NCBI GenBank assembly: GCA_902788605.1
Contig: CADAKX010000001.1
Location: 62,001 to 126,000 of the forward strand
Reading direction: 5' to 3'
Source: an uncultured Prevotellaceae bacterium
GTDB lineage: Bacteria > Bacteroidota > Bacteroidia > Bacteroidales > Bacteroidaceae
Length of the DNA: 64,000 nt
Positions 31,221-38,261 of this stretch are shown here, in pieces. The notes under the pieces are model-generated. The model was given only the letters and a program-made list of their open reading frames with translations, made no database searches and was not told where the DNA came from. Within the stretch, counting starts at the first letter, position 1. Each line of letters begins with the position of its first letter. A program made the translations under genes and the position numbers.

Positions 31221-32687
31221 ATGATGACAATAGAAGAAATACAGGCACGCAAGGAATCTCAGACATTCGACTGTAAGAGCATTCAGATTGACCCCAAAGC
31301 ATTGGCAATACCCATTGTGGCTATGGCTAATGCAGATGGTGGCGTACTTGCTATTGGTGTTTCTGACAAAACACGACGTGTGGAAGGCATTGATGGGAAT
31401 GAGGAACGACTGAATGAGTTGCTTCGCGTTCCTTTCGACTTCTGCAATCCGTCTGTCAAAGTGAAGTGCGAGTATCTGCCTTGCACGGACCATAGTGGTA
31501 AGGAGAATCGCATTCTGCTTATGCATATTCCTGCAAGCAGCCAACTTCATACCAATCAGGCTGACGAGTGTTTTATGCGTGTAGGTGACAAAAGTAAGAA
31601 ACTTAGCTTCGATGAGCGCATGCAACTTCTCTATGACAAAGGGGAACGCTACTACGAAGACAAGGATGTTTTTGGTGCCACAATGGATGATATAGACATG
31701 AACCTCGTCAATGATTACATGAGTGTCATTGGCTATGGAAAGTCGGGCATGGAGTTTCTTAGAGAGAACAATGATTTTGTGGCAGAAATAGATGGACAAC
31801 AGAAGATAAGTACAGCCTGCATTCTTCTCTTTGGCAAGAATCCACAACGCTTCTTTCCTCGCGCCCGTACCCGTTTCATCCGCTACGAAGGGAAAGAGGA
31901 AAAAGTTGGCAGGGAAATGAACGTAGTCAAAGATGTGACGTTTGAGGGAGCTATTCTTCAGCAAGTAAGAAGCACGATTGACTATCTGGAGACGCAGGTT
32001 CGCGAACATTCCTTCCTTGGAGAACACGGGCAATTCGTCACTCGTCGCAACTATTCAAAGTATGCCATACAAGAGATGGTGGTTAATAGTTGTTGCCACA
32101 GAGCCTACAACATCAAGGGAACTGAGATACAAATAAAGATGTTCGACGACCGTATCGTTTTCGAGACTCCTGGCGATTTACCTGGGCTGGTGCGACCAGA
32201 CAACATTCGTCATACCCATTTCTCTCGCAATCCCCAAATTGCCCAATACCTTAAGGCTTACAAGTATGTCAAGGAGTTTGGCGAGGGTATTGACCGTATC
32301 TGTAATGAGTTGGAAACAAAAGGTTGCGCTATCCCATCATTCCATGCCGATGCCTTCATTCTAAAGGCTACTTTGATGGCAGAGTGGACTTCAGAAAATG
32401 AGTTCGACCGCCCAAGTGCCGCCCAAGTACCGCCCAAGTACCGCCCAAGTACCGCCCAAGTAGAAAAATTGATTTCCGTAATGAGCAGCGAGTATATTGG
32501 TGTACAAGAGATTATGAATTTATGTGGAATAGTAAGACGTAAAACCATTCAGGACAGTTATATTACTCCTGCACTTGCAGACGGCAGTATAGAACGTAAA
32601 TATCCCAATCAACCCAAAAGGCCAGATCAGAAGTACCGTCTTACAGATCTTGCTATGGAATGGAAAAAGTCTGATGGGGGATTATGA
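31221..32687 (+). CDS. AlbA_2/Schlafen-type ATP-binding protein with an out-of-frame tandem repeat
   Basis: The 488-aa protein has an N-terminal AlbA_2 (Schlafen core) domain, about residues 1-130 (SQTFDCKSI then PIVAMANADGGVLAIGVSD). A GHKL-like ATPase segment (about 285-380) has IQEMVVNSCCHRAY, VFETPGDLP and VKEFGEGIDRI. A winged-helix-like C-terminus follows. Such proteins are called transcriptional regulators or defence-related ATPases; the true role is unknown. The linker RPSAAQVPPKYRPSTAQV is encoded by five 11-bp units (32408-32462), so gain or loss of one unit shifts the frame and removes the last 75 residues. The stop codon overlaps the next start (ATGA). Confidence 0.8.
   Translation: MMTIEEIQARKESQTFDCKSIQIDPKALAIPIVAMANADGGVLAIGVSDKTRRVEGIDGNEERLNELLRVPFDFCNPSVKVKCEYLPCTDHSGKENRILLMHIPASSQLHTNQADECFMRVGDKSKKLSFDERMQLLYDKGERYYEDKDVFGATMDDIDMNLVNDYMSVIGYGKSGMEFLRENNDFVAEIDGQQKISTACILLFGKNPQRFFPRARTRFIRYEGKEEKVGREMNVVKDVTFEGAILQQVRSTIDYLETQVREHSFLGEHGQFVTRRNYSKYAIQEMVVNSCCHRAYNIKGTEIQIKMFDDRIVFETPGDLPGLVRPDNIRHTHFSRNPQIAQYLKAYKYVKEFGEGIDRICNELETKGCAIPSFHADAFILKATLMAEWTSENEFDRPSAAQVPPKYRPSTAQVEKLISVMSSEYIGVQEIMNLCGIVRRKTIQDSYITPALADGSIERKYPNQPKRPDQKYRLTDLAMEWKKSDGGL
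32408..32462 (+). repeat. Five-unit 11-bp tandem repeat within coding sequence
   Basis: Units of CCGCCCAAGTA are repeated five times without gaps; the first unit ends in G. Because 11 is not a multiple of 3, unit number sets the reading frame downstream. Three units encode 11 residues. It is a candidate slipped-strand phase switch for the AlbA-type gene. Confidence 0.9.
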
Positions 32688-32708
32688 AGTACCTGAATTT
32701 TAAAGTGC
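32672..32708 (+). repeat. 37-bp direct repeat, right copy
   Basis: This is the partner of 31017-31053. It contains the end of the AlbA-type gene (stop at 32685-32687) and the start ATG of the next gene at 32684. The two copies enclose about 1.6 kb with one promoter and one gene. Confidence 0.8.
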
Positions 32709-33085
32709 CCTCAGAAGAGGGAAAGGAGAGTTCTAAAACCTCTGCTCTTGAAAAGATACTTGTATGGATTTTAGAAAAGTTTATTCCCAAGGCCAATCCT
32801 GATTTCGACACCAAATACGATGATGTCGAAACATGGTTTATTGAGTATGATGAAGAGAATGATTATACCAACCGTGAGATAGGTTTGGACAAGGATGGAC
32901 ATGTTGTTGTCTTAGGTCCTTTCCAAAGTAATCTTGGTTACTGGGTGGACAATGACTTTACTCTTCAAAATTACGAAGATCATTTTGATGTTCAGTACAT
33001 AGATAAAGCTGTCTTTGAAGAATTGTGGAGGGAAATAGAAACAAAACAAGCAAATGAATATCGAGAAATGTTTGGATTATTATAG
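32684..33085 (+). CDS. Unknown 133-aa acidic protein of the accessory cassette
   Basis: I do not recognise this protein. It is acidic and cytoplasmic by sequence, with no signal peptide. Features are DDVETWFIEYDEENDYTNREIGLDKDG near residues 46-72 and a GYWVDNDFTL strand. Small acidic proteins with this look are often immunity proteins of toxin systems, but no toxin was found nearby, so this is only a suggestion. Its ATG overlaps the AlbA-type stop by 4 nt, which implies coupled translation. It overlaps the next gene by 32 nt. Confidence 0.6.
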   Translation: MKYLNFKVPSEEGKESSKTSALEKILVWILEKFIPKANPDFDTKYDDVETWFIEYDEENDYTNREIGLDKDGHVVVLGPFQSNLGYWVDNDFTLQNYEDHFDVQYIDKAVFEELWREIETKQANEYREMFGLL

Positions 33086-33749
33086 CGAATCTTTCAATCA
33101 CGAATTTTGGAGCATTGATCCTCAAATTGTTGATGAGAATGTTTTAAGGCGTCAGGCATTGGACTTTTTGCGCCATTATGCAATGAGTGATTCTGAGTAC
33201 AAAGACCATTGTACTCCTGTGATGCAGACGGTATTCCGTTTTTCTCCTGAAAGGACTTTTAAAATTGGTTCAATGGCATTGGATGAGATGTTTGAAGATG
33301 GATTTGAATACTTCTCATACAATTCTTCACCATTGTTTTGGAAAGAGAGTTATGAACTCATTATGAAAGTCTGCATGGAATATGGAGATAAAAACATTTT
33401 TATTGTAGAAGAGGAGAGTTGCGAAAAAGATCCAGAGGTGGCATTTAAAATAAAAATTCCAGTCGGCAAATCATGGGAAGAAATATCAAAGGGTGGCTAT
33501 ATAACCGATGTGCTTTTCAATATGCCAAACCATAATTATTATGTCCTTGGAGATAGCGGGATGTGGGGCAAATGGTGTGACTATGATAACAGATTCTCAG
33601 ACTACGAAACGTTTTGCTTTAAGCGTATGTCTCCAGTCGTGCTAGAGTATAAAGACTATTTTTCTGAATATATCACAGAGCAACTCGTTCCTAAAAAGAA
33701 AAGCAAAGGACTTAGTGGAATATTGAGACAACTCTTTAAAAAGAAGTGA
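33054..33749 (+). CDS. Unknown 231-aa protein of the accessory cassette
   Basis: I do not recognise this protein. It is rich in Tyr, Phe and acidic residues, with no signal peptide or membrane segment. The segment YYVLGDSGMWGKWCDYDNRF resembles the kind of strand-turn motif seen in small immunity-like proteins, but that is a weak likeness. It ends in a basic tail (SGILRQLFKKK). The start at 33054 lies inside the previous gene and may instead be a later ATG. It is followed by a hairpin at 33759-33787. Its A/T-rich codon use differs from the housekeeping genes around it. Confidence 0.6.
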   Translation: MNIEKCLDYYSESFNHEFWSIDPQIVDENVLRRQALDFLRHYAMSDSEYKDHCTPVMQTVFRFSPERTFKIGSMALDEMFEDGFEYFSYNSSPLFWKESYELIMKVCMEYGDKNIFIVEEESCEKDPEVAFKIKIPVGKSWEEISKGGYITDVLFNMPNHNYYVLGDSGMWGKWCDYDNRFSDYETFCFKRMSPVVLEYKDYFSEYITEQLVPKKKSKGLSGILRQLFKKK

Positions 33750-33758
33750 TGAAAGAAG

Positions 33759-33787
33759 AATCATGGGGACTGTTTGTCCCCGTGATT
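33759..33787. terminator. REP-like hairpin at the right edge of the accessory cassette
   Basis: AATCATGGGGAC and GTCCCCGTGATT form a 12-bp stem with one mismatch around TGTTT. The outer bases AAGAATCATGGG also start the hairpin at 30502-30566, so related elements bracket the cassette. It separates two convergent genes and may terminate both. Confidence 0.65.
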
Positions 33788-33789
33788 GA

Positions 33790-34980
33790 TTAGAATCCGC
33801 TATTGCTCAGCTGTTCAAAGACATAGGGGATGGATGCGAAGGTGTTGTCCTGCTTACCCATCCTCACCATGATAAGGCGCTTATAAGGATTGACGTAGAG
33901 CACCTGACCACGAATGCCGTGAGCATAATAGCCTGGATACTGCGCCTTGTCGGCCCCGATGTTACTCATGTTATACCAGTTGAAGTGATAGCCGTCGTTA
34001 TCCTCAGAATAGTCGGTGGTCTGTCGTATCCAATTCTCGCTGACGATGCGCTTGCCGTTCCACATGCCACGATTCAGGTAAAGGCGGCCTATCTTGGCCA
34101 GGTCTCGCATTGAGGTCGATATACCTCCAAAGGCATGGGCCACACCATGCTTATGACTGTCGATGTTGACGACAGCAGGCGACTCCATCTGCAGGGGTTG
34201 CCACACCTTCTCGCTGAGATAGTCAATATAGCGCTTGCCAGTGGCCCGCTCGATGACGACGCCGAGAATCTGGGATGTCATGCTCTCATAGCGATGCTCC
34301 GTGCCTGGCTCGCATCTGAACTTCAGTCCGCGAATCTGCTTCATCAGGTTGTGGCCATAGTTCAACTTCGCCATAGCGTTGAGACGTTTCAAGTCCTTCA
34401 ATCGCAGAGAGTAGGTATCGTCGAAGTCCAGTCCGCTACACATGTCGAGCAGGTGGCGGATGGTGAGCTTCTGCCACATGGGGTCTTTCTTCTTGAGTTC
34501 AGGCAGATAGTCTGTCACTGCGTCGTCCACGCTCTTGATAAAGCCCTCGTCAACAGCAATGCCGCACATGAGCGAGGTGATGGACTTTGAGACAGAGAAT
34601 ACGGTGCCCAGTCTGTCGATGGCGATGTCGCCCACGTAGTGCTCATAGACGATGCTGTCGTTATGGATGATAAGCACGCCCTGCGTATCCGTCTTTCCCT
34701 TCAGGGACTCCCACAGTGTCACGTTCTTATAGCGTTTTCCCTGATTAAAGAAGTGCAGGGTGTCTATCCATGCTGCCTGTTCCTTGGCATATGGAAAACT
34801 GAAGGTCGTCGTTCCGTTGGGGATAGTGTCGTGAATATGATGCTCAAAGCTATAGATGTCCGGTCCACTTTGTCCGTCGGCCCGATAGCCTCTTATAATG
34901 GAACATGATGTCAGGAGAAGGTAGCATGCGCAAGCCAGAGCGGTCAATGGTCTCATTGAGATAAAAGTTCGTTGTTTCAT
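33790..34980 (-). CDS. Serine hydrolase lipoprotein (beta-lactamase class C/esterase fold)
   Basis: This 396-aa lipoprotein (LLLTSC lipobox) has the serine beta-lactamase-like fold: the SVSK motif (SxxK, catalytic Ser and Lys) in GTVFSVSKSITSLM near residues 129-142, a YES triad in place of the Y-x-N (EHRYESMTSQILG), and a late HGIRGQVLYV strand as third motif. Such proteins are often esterases or D-Ala peptidases, not true beta-lactamases. An ATG at 34962 is an alternative start. It stands alone, facing the accessory cassette. Confidence 0.85.
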   Translation of the reverse strand: MKQRTFISMRPLTALACACYLLLTSCSIIRGYRADGQSGPDIYSFEHHIHDTIPNGTTTFSFPYAKEQAAWIDTLHFFNQGKRYKNVTLWESLKGKTDTQGVLIIHNDSIVYEHYVGDIAIDRLGTVFSVSKSITSLMCGIAVDEGFIKSVDDAVTDYLPELKKKDPMWQKLTIRHLLDMCSGLDFDDTYSLRLKDLKRLNAMAKLNYGHNLMKQIRGLKFRCEPGTEHRYESMTSQILGVVIERATGKRYIDYLSEKVWQPLQMESPAVVNIDSHKHGVAHAFGGISTSMRDLAKIGRLYLNRGMWNGKRIVSENWIRQTTDYSEDNDGYHFNWYNMSNIGADKAQYPGYYAHGIRGQVLYVNPYKRLIMVRMGKQDNTFASIPYVFEQLSNSGF

Positions 34981-35164
34981 CGTTCATGTCTAATTTGCGT
35001 ACAAAGGTACTACCCTTTTTTCAAACGACAAAATATTCTGTTACAAAATATTCGCATGATGCCGCGTTTTTCCTCCATCCTACACTGGCCTCAAGACCTT
35101 TGGTGCAGGGCCTTTCCAGCGATTTGAGTGTAGGGTGACCGAAAAAACTGTATGGCTCAGAGAA

Positions 35165-35296
35165 ACGTCGTTTCTCAACACGCAATACGACGTTTCTCTA
35201 ATTGCGATACGACGTATCTCTAATTACTATGTCGTTTACGAGCGCTAAGTATGGTGTTTACGATGTCTAAGTATGGCATTTACAAGTGCTAAGTGA
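35165..35296. repeat. Six degenerate 22-bp tandem units
   Basis: Six consecutive 22-bp units can be cut without gaps: they begin ACGTCGTTTCTC, ACGACGTTTCTC, ACGACGTATCTC, GTCGTTTACGAG, GGTGTTTACGAT and GGCATTTACAAG. Neighbouring units are most alike, so the sequence drifts along the array. The last three end in CTAAGTAT or CTAAGTGA. There are no unique spacers, so it is not a CRISPR array. Two more units follow in inverted orientation as the right arm of the hairpin. Confidence 0.8.
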
Positions 35297-35326
35297 TATA
35301 CTTAGCACTTGTAAATGCCATACTTA
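35268..35326. repeat. Perfect 27-bp hairpin
   Basis: Left arm 35268-35294 (starting TAAGTATGGCATTTAC) pairs perfectly with right arm 35300-35326 around the loop GATAT. It has no T run and is not next to a gene end, so it is unlikely to be an ordinary terminator. It is made of the last 22-bp unit plus part of the preceding one and their inverted copy. Confidence 0.85.
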
Positions 35327-35327
35327 T

Positions 35328-35435
35328 GGACAGTGGACAGTAAATATAGTGAAAATAGAAAAATTACCGCGTACGTACATATGCGCACGTACGCAAAGAG
35401 CTTTTGAAAACTACTGTTTTTTCTGTCCAGTGTCC
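35328..35435. repeat. 108-bp element with GGACAGTGGACAG inverted ends
   Basis: The left end GGACAGTGGACAGTAAAT and the reverse complement of the right end GGACACTGGACAGAAAAA agree at about 15 of 18 positions. In the middle GCGTACGT and ACGTACGC form an 8-bp stem around a 10-nt loop. No coding sequence is present. The layout is that of a miniature inverted-repeat element; no target duplication is evident. Confidence 0.6.
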
Positions 35436-35462
35436 TGTGATTCTCATTTATAGACACACAAG

Positions 35463-35500
35463 AAAGCCAGGAGATAGCGAAACGTTATTCTCTTGTTTTC
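35463..35500. repeat. AGCCAGGAGATAGCG hairpin repeat, copy 1
   Basis: AAAGCCAGGAGATAGCGAA and then ACGTTATTCTC match the left part of the terminator at 38205-38246, but the right arm has changed, so the stem is weaker. It overlaps the last codons of the small membrane protein gene. Confidence 0.5.
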
Positions 35501-35688
35501 TTTTTTCTTGATTCCTCCCACAAGTTCCAATATCGTAATATTAGCACAGTAATGGAAAGTACCAAGAAGTAATGTCGTACTTCTGACGCGTCAATAAAAC
35601 CAATCAGTACGCCAATACCGACTACAGCAATGGAGATGAGGACTGCTATAAGAATGTTCTTAACGGCTGTAATTAGAATCTTTTTCAT
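35485..35688 (-). CDS. Small membrane protein downstream of luxS
   Basis: The 67-aa protein has two hydrophobic segments (ILIAVLISIAVVGIGVLIGFI and YFLVLSITVLILRYWNL) and a basic tail (ESRKKKTRE). I use the ATG at 35688; the open frame reaches 35742, but the longer version runs into luxS. It is the third gene after the nucleosidase gene and luxS, 28 nt from luxS. The function is unknown. Similar tiny membrane proteins are common and hard to place by sequence. Confidence 0.55.
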   Translation of the reverse strand: MKKILITAVKNILIAVLISIAVVGIGVLIGFIDASEVRHYFLVLSITVLILRYWNLWEESRKKKTRE

Positions 35689-35716
35689 AAACGTTATAGA
35701 AACAAATTCAAAAGAT

Positions 35717-36211
35717 TTATGCGTCGGCAAAGACCTTGCCATCGTCGAGCGTAATCTGGAGCTTGGTGTACTCTGAGTGGAAATCGTTCTTCAGGCGATC
35801 CAGATAGCGACGACATTCCCAAATACACATGGGCAGGTCGTGGAGCAGGTAGTTGCCGCAAGCCTCTGGACGTGCGGCAGGCACTTCGGTCTGGGTGATG
35901 ATCCACTCCAGACATTCGATGGTGAGCTGGCGCATGTCCTCAACGGTATAGGTGCCAGTCATGATGATATACATGCCAGTGAGACAGCCCATGGGACCTA
36001 CATAAACCACATCCTCCTTGACTCGGCTATTGCGAAACCAGGTGGCCATAAGGTGCTCGATGCTGTGGATGGCAGCAGGAGCAACAGCTGGCTCTTTGTT
36101 GGGCTCCGTGATGCGCAGGTCGAACGTGGTAAAACCCTTATCTACACGCGAAACATAGATGCCGGGCTTCAACTGTGTGTGGTCTATCGTAAAACTTTGT
36201 ATAACTTCCAT
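35717..36211 (-). CDS. luxS: S-ribosylhomocysteine lyase LuxS
   Basis: LuxS cleaves S-ribosylhomocysteine to homocysteine and DPD, the precursor of autoinducer-2. The metal motif HSIEH (residues near 54-58) and the GPMGCLTGMY segment with the catalytic cysteine are present, as is the N-terminal IDHTQLKPGIYVSR. The 164-aa length is normal. It follows the nucleosidase gene by 19 nt, so the two consecutive steps of the activated methyl cycle are in one operon. Confidence 0.97.
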   Translation of the reverse strand: MEVIQSFTIDHTQLKPGIYVSRVDKGFTTFDLRITEPNKEPAVAPAAIHSIEHLMATWFRNSRVKEDVVYVGPMGCLTGMYIIMTGTYTVEDMRQLTIECLEWIITQTEVPAARPEACGNYLLHDLPMCIWECRRYLDRLKNDFHSEYTKLQITLDDGKVFADA

Positions 36212-36230
36212 TGTAATTGAGGGTTTGTGA

Positions 36231-36875
36231 TTAGAGACTTTCTACGAAAGCGCGAGTAGTCTGGAATGAGTTCTCAGCCACGGTGTTCCAAAAATCGTGA
36301 TACTGCGAGGCATCCGTGTCGCGCAGGGGGATATCGCTCACCACGCGGAACGAGATGAACTTCACATTGTTGATATAGCAGGTCTGGGCGATGGCACACG
36401 ACTCCATATCTACGGCCTTGGCCTCAGGGAAGTGGCCGATGATCTCGCGCATCTTGTCCTTCGAGTCTACAAACCAGTCGCCAGTGACGATGAGGCCTGG
36501 GTGAAGTTTGGTGTTTGATATCTGAAGGCAGATGGCCTTGCGCAACAGCTCTGGGTCGGCCTGATAGCGGGCTGGAAGACCCTGCACCTGACCATAGACG
36601 GTGGTGTCGTCGATGGCCTTGCCGCAATACACGTCGTGATAGCACAGCTCTGAGCTCACCACGATATCCTGCACATTGATGTCGTCACCATTGCCACCAG
36701 CACATCCGCTGCTGATGATGACGTCAGGATGAAACTCGTTGATCATCTTCTGAGCACCCAATGCCGCATTCACCTTACCGATGCCGCACTTCTGCACCAA
36801 CACGTCGCTGTTCTTGAAGACCTCCTGGAGCTGGCGCAGCTCCTTGTCCATTGCCACGATAATTCCTATTCTCAT
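36231..36875 (-). CDS. mtnN: 5'-methylthioadenosine/S-adenosylhomocysteine nucleosidase
   Basis: The 214-aa enzyme removes adenine from SAH and MTA, producing the substrate of LuxS. The start MRIGIIVAMDKEL keeps the catalytic glutamate at position 12 although the usual AMEEE reads AMDKE. Other family parts are IISSGCAGG, the AVDMESCAIAQTC substrate loop and VVSDIP with the catalytic aspartate. The start ATG at 36875 is fixed by the promoter at 36899-36930; the longer frame to 36962 passes through the promoter. Confidence 0.95.
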   Translation of the reverse strand: MRIGIIVAMDKELRQLQEVFKNSDVLVQKCGIGKVNAALGAQKMINEFHPDVIISSGCAGGNGDDINVQDIVVSSELCYHDVYCGKAIDDTTVYGQVQGLPARYQADPELLRKAICLQISNTKLHPGLIVTGDWFVDSKDKMREIIGHFPEAKAVDMESCAIAQTCYINNVKFISFRVVSDIPLRDTDASQYHDFWNTVAENSFQTTRAFVESL

Positions 36876-36898
36876 AATCTTGTTTTTTTCTTTGGCTG

Positions 36899-36930
36899 CA
36901 AAGATACAACTTTTTTGGTTGAAAACCAAT
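36899..36930 (-). promoter_or_regulatory. Promoter of the mtnN-luxS operon
   Basis: The minus strand has TATCTTTG (plus 36899-36906) and a near-consensus ATTG (plus 36927-36930) separated by 20 nt. It is divergent from the promoter at 36993-37024. Confidence 0.55.
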
Positions 36931-36992
36931 AGAATAGGCGATATTCTTGATAAGTTCAACAAGAATAATTGTGAAAGAAAGATGAAAGAATA

Positions 36993-37024
36993 TTTGGTTG
37001 ATTAGATAAAAATGCTTAACTTTG
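36993..37024 (+). promoter_or_regulatory. Promoter of the outer-membrane lipoprotein gene
   Basis: TTTG at 36993-36996 and TAACTTTG at 37017-37024 with 20 nt between. It shows that the frame start at 37012 lies inside the promoter and that the ATG at 37066 is the real start. Confidence 0.65.
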
Positions 37025-37065
37025 CAAAAATTTTTAATCAACAAGAACAGTTCAAAAATAAAAAG

Positions 37066-38184
37066 ATGAAAAGATTGTTTTATATTTTGGCTACGGGCAT
37101 CTTGGTAGGATGTTCTCCCAAAGTGACATCTGAGATGATGACAAAAGATTTTCAACCACAGCCAACAAACCACGTGATGATTATTGGTGCTGCCGACGAC
37201 ATTCCTGCTGGAACGGGAGCCATCGGACGCGTTGTCGTGGATGGTAAGGGTACGTCGGTCAGAAAACAGTATGGCAGAATGCTGAATATGGCTGTGAAGG
37301 AAACGGCCCAGAAGGGTGGCAACGTGCTGGTGATAGATACTGTTGACACGAAAAAGAACAGTGTAAAGGCAACGATAGGCTATACGAATGAGACTGCAGA
37401 CCTATCGCTTACGCTTTCACCTTTCCGCATAGATGTGCTGCAGAAGATGACGACCATCCGCCGAAAGCCTTCTGCCCAGCCTATGGACGAAGTGCAACAG
37501 GCAGGAATTGCGCAGCAGCAGGACTCCGTCAAACAGTTGGAAATGGAGAAGTGGCAGGTGGCTACCCAGAACATGGCTGCCCAGAAGGTGGTTGATGACA
37601 ATAACGATAATGGTGATAATGGTTATAATGGCGGCGATGTTATCAATGCCGAAACCCAGAAGGCTGATGATGTCTTCTTCAAGCTCAGTCTTGGCTCTGC
37701 AGAGACCGTATCGGAGATTCTTGTGGATAATGGCTACACACTGCCCAAACAGCGTGGCTTTGGTGCATCGATGACCTATGGCAGATTCACCAATTCAAAG
37801 TGGCTGGGCTGGGGATTGGACTTTTTCTACAGTCACACCAATATTAGCGAGACGGTAAGGGGCTACCATTACGAAGGCAGCTATACACTGGGATACATGG
37901 GACCAAGCGTCATGCTGAAGGCCAATTTCACAGACAAATTCCGCTTGCTGTTCTCTCTCGGAATGGGCGTTGCCTTCTGTAATGACCAAGAGAGCAGATT
38001 CGGATATGGTTCGAAGGCAGACCTGGGTCTGGAATTCATGGTTTCTGATGCGATTGGCATTGGAATCGAATCGATGGGCTTCGCCAGCAGTTTCAAGGCT
38101 CCCAAGAACGTCAAACTGAAGGACGGAGAGCGTTATGGCTACGACCAGAGTGCCGTCATGCTCTCAGCAAGATACCACTTCTAA
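37066..38184 (+). CDS. Lipoprotein with a beta-barrel-like C-terminus, unknown function
   Basis: The 372-aa protein has a lipobox (ILVGC, Cys near residue 16). An N-terminal domain of about 100 residues (NVLVIDTVDTKKNSVKATIG) is followed by a Gln- and Asn-rich linker (DDNNDNGDNGYNGGD) near residues 180-200. The C-terminal part of about 160 residues has alternating hydrophobic strands (GFGASMTYGRF, FRLLFSLGMGVAF) and ends in a terminal phenylalanine (ARYHF), as outer-membrane barrels do. I do not know its function. It ends at the terminator at 38205-38246. Confidence 0.7.
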   Translation: MKRLFYILATGILVGCSPKVTSEMMTKDFQPQPTNHVMIIGAADDIPAGTGAIGRVVVDGKGTSVRKQYGRMLNMAVKETAQKGGNVLVIDTVDTKKNSVKATIGYTNETADLSLTLSPFRIDVLQKMTTIRRKPSAQPMDEVQQAGIAQQQDSVKQLEMEKWQVATQNMAAQKVVDDNNDNGDNGYNGGDVINAETQKADDVFFKLSLGSAETVSEILVDNGYTLPKQRGFGASMTYGRFTNSKWLGWGLDFFYSHTNISETVRGYHYEGSYTLGYMGPSVMLKANFTDKFRLLFSLGMGVAFCNDQESRFGYGSKADLGLEFMVSDAIGIGIESMGFASSFKAPKNVKLKDGERYGYDQSAVMLSARYHF

Positions 38185-38204
38185 CAATTAGAGACAAACA
38201 AAAA

Positions 38205-38246
38205 CAAAAAAGCCAGGAGATAGCGAAGCGCTATTCCCTGGCTTTC
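38205..38246. terminator. Terminator between convergent genes (AGCCAGG repeat, copy 2)
   Basis: AAAGCCAGG plus ATAGCG pairs with CGCTAT plus CCTGGCTTT around AAG, with a small internal loop, and A and T runs on the two sides. It can end both the lipoprotein gene and typA. The same phrase occurs at 35463-35500. Confidence 0.8.
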
Positions 38247-38261
38247 TTATTTCGTAATGTC

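Larger units (their letters stand above)
34981..35484. other. Gene-free stretch with repeats
   Basis: These 504 bases hold no credible gene on either strand. They contain the 22-bp repeat array at 35165-35296, the perfect hairpin at 35268-35326 and the inverted-repeat element at 35328-35435. The first 180 bases show only an A/T-rich start region for the serine hydrolase gene, with a CAAAGGTA-type -7 box near 35002-35009 on the minus strand. Confidence 0.7.

Noticed and set aside
30578-33749. Complete insertion sequence or integrative element
   Set aside because: No transposase or integrase gene and no terminal target duplication apart from the inner 37-bp repeat were found.
33790-34980. True class C beta-lactamase
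   Set aside because: The SxxK motif is present, but the Y-x-N motif reads YES and there is no KTG box; an esterase or peptidase-like hydrolase is more likely.
35165-35326. CRISPR array
   Set aside because: The 22-bp units are directly adjoining and drift in sequence; there are no unique spacers and no cas genes.
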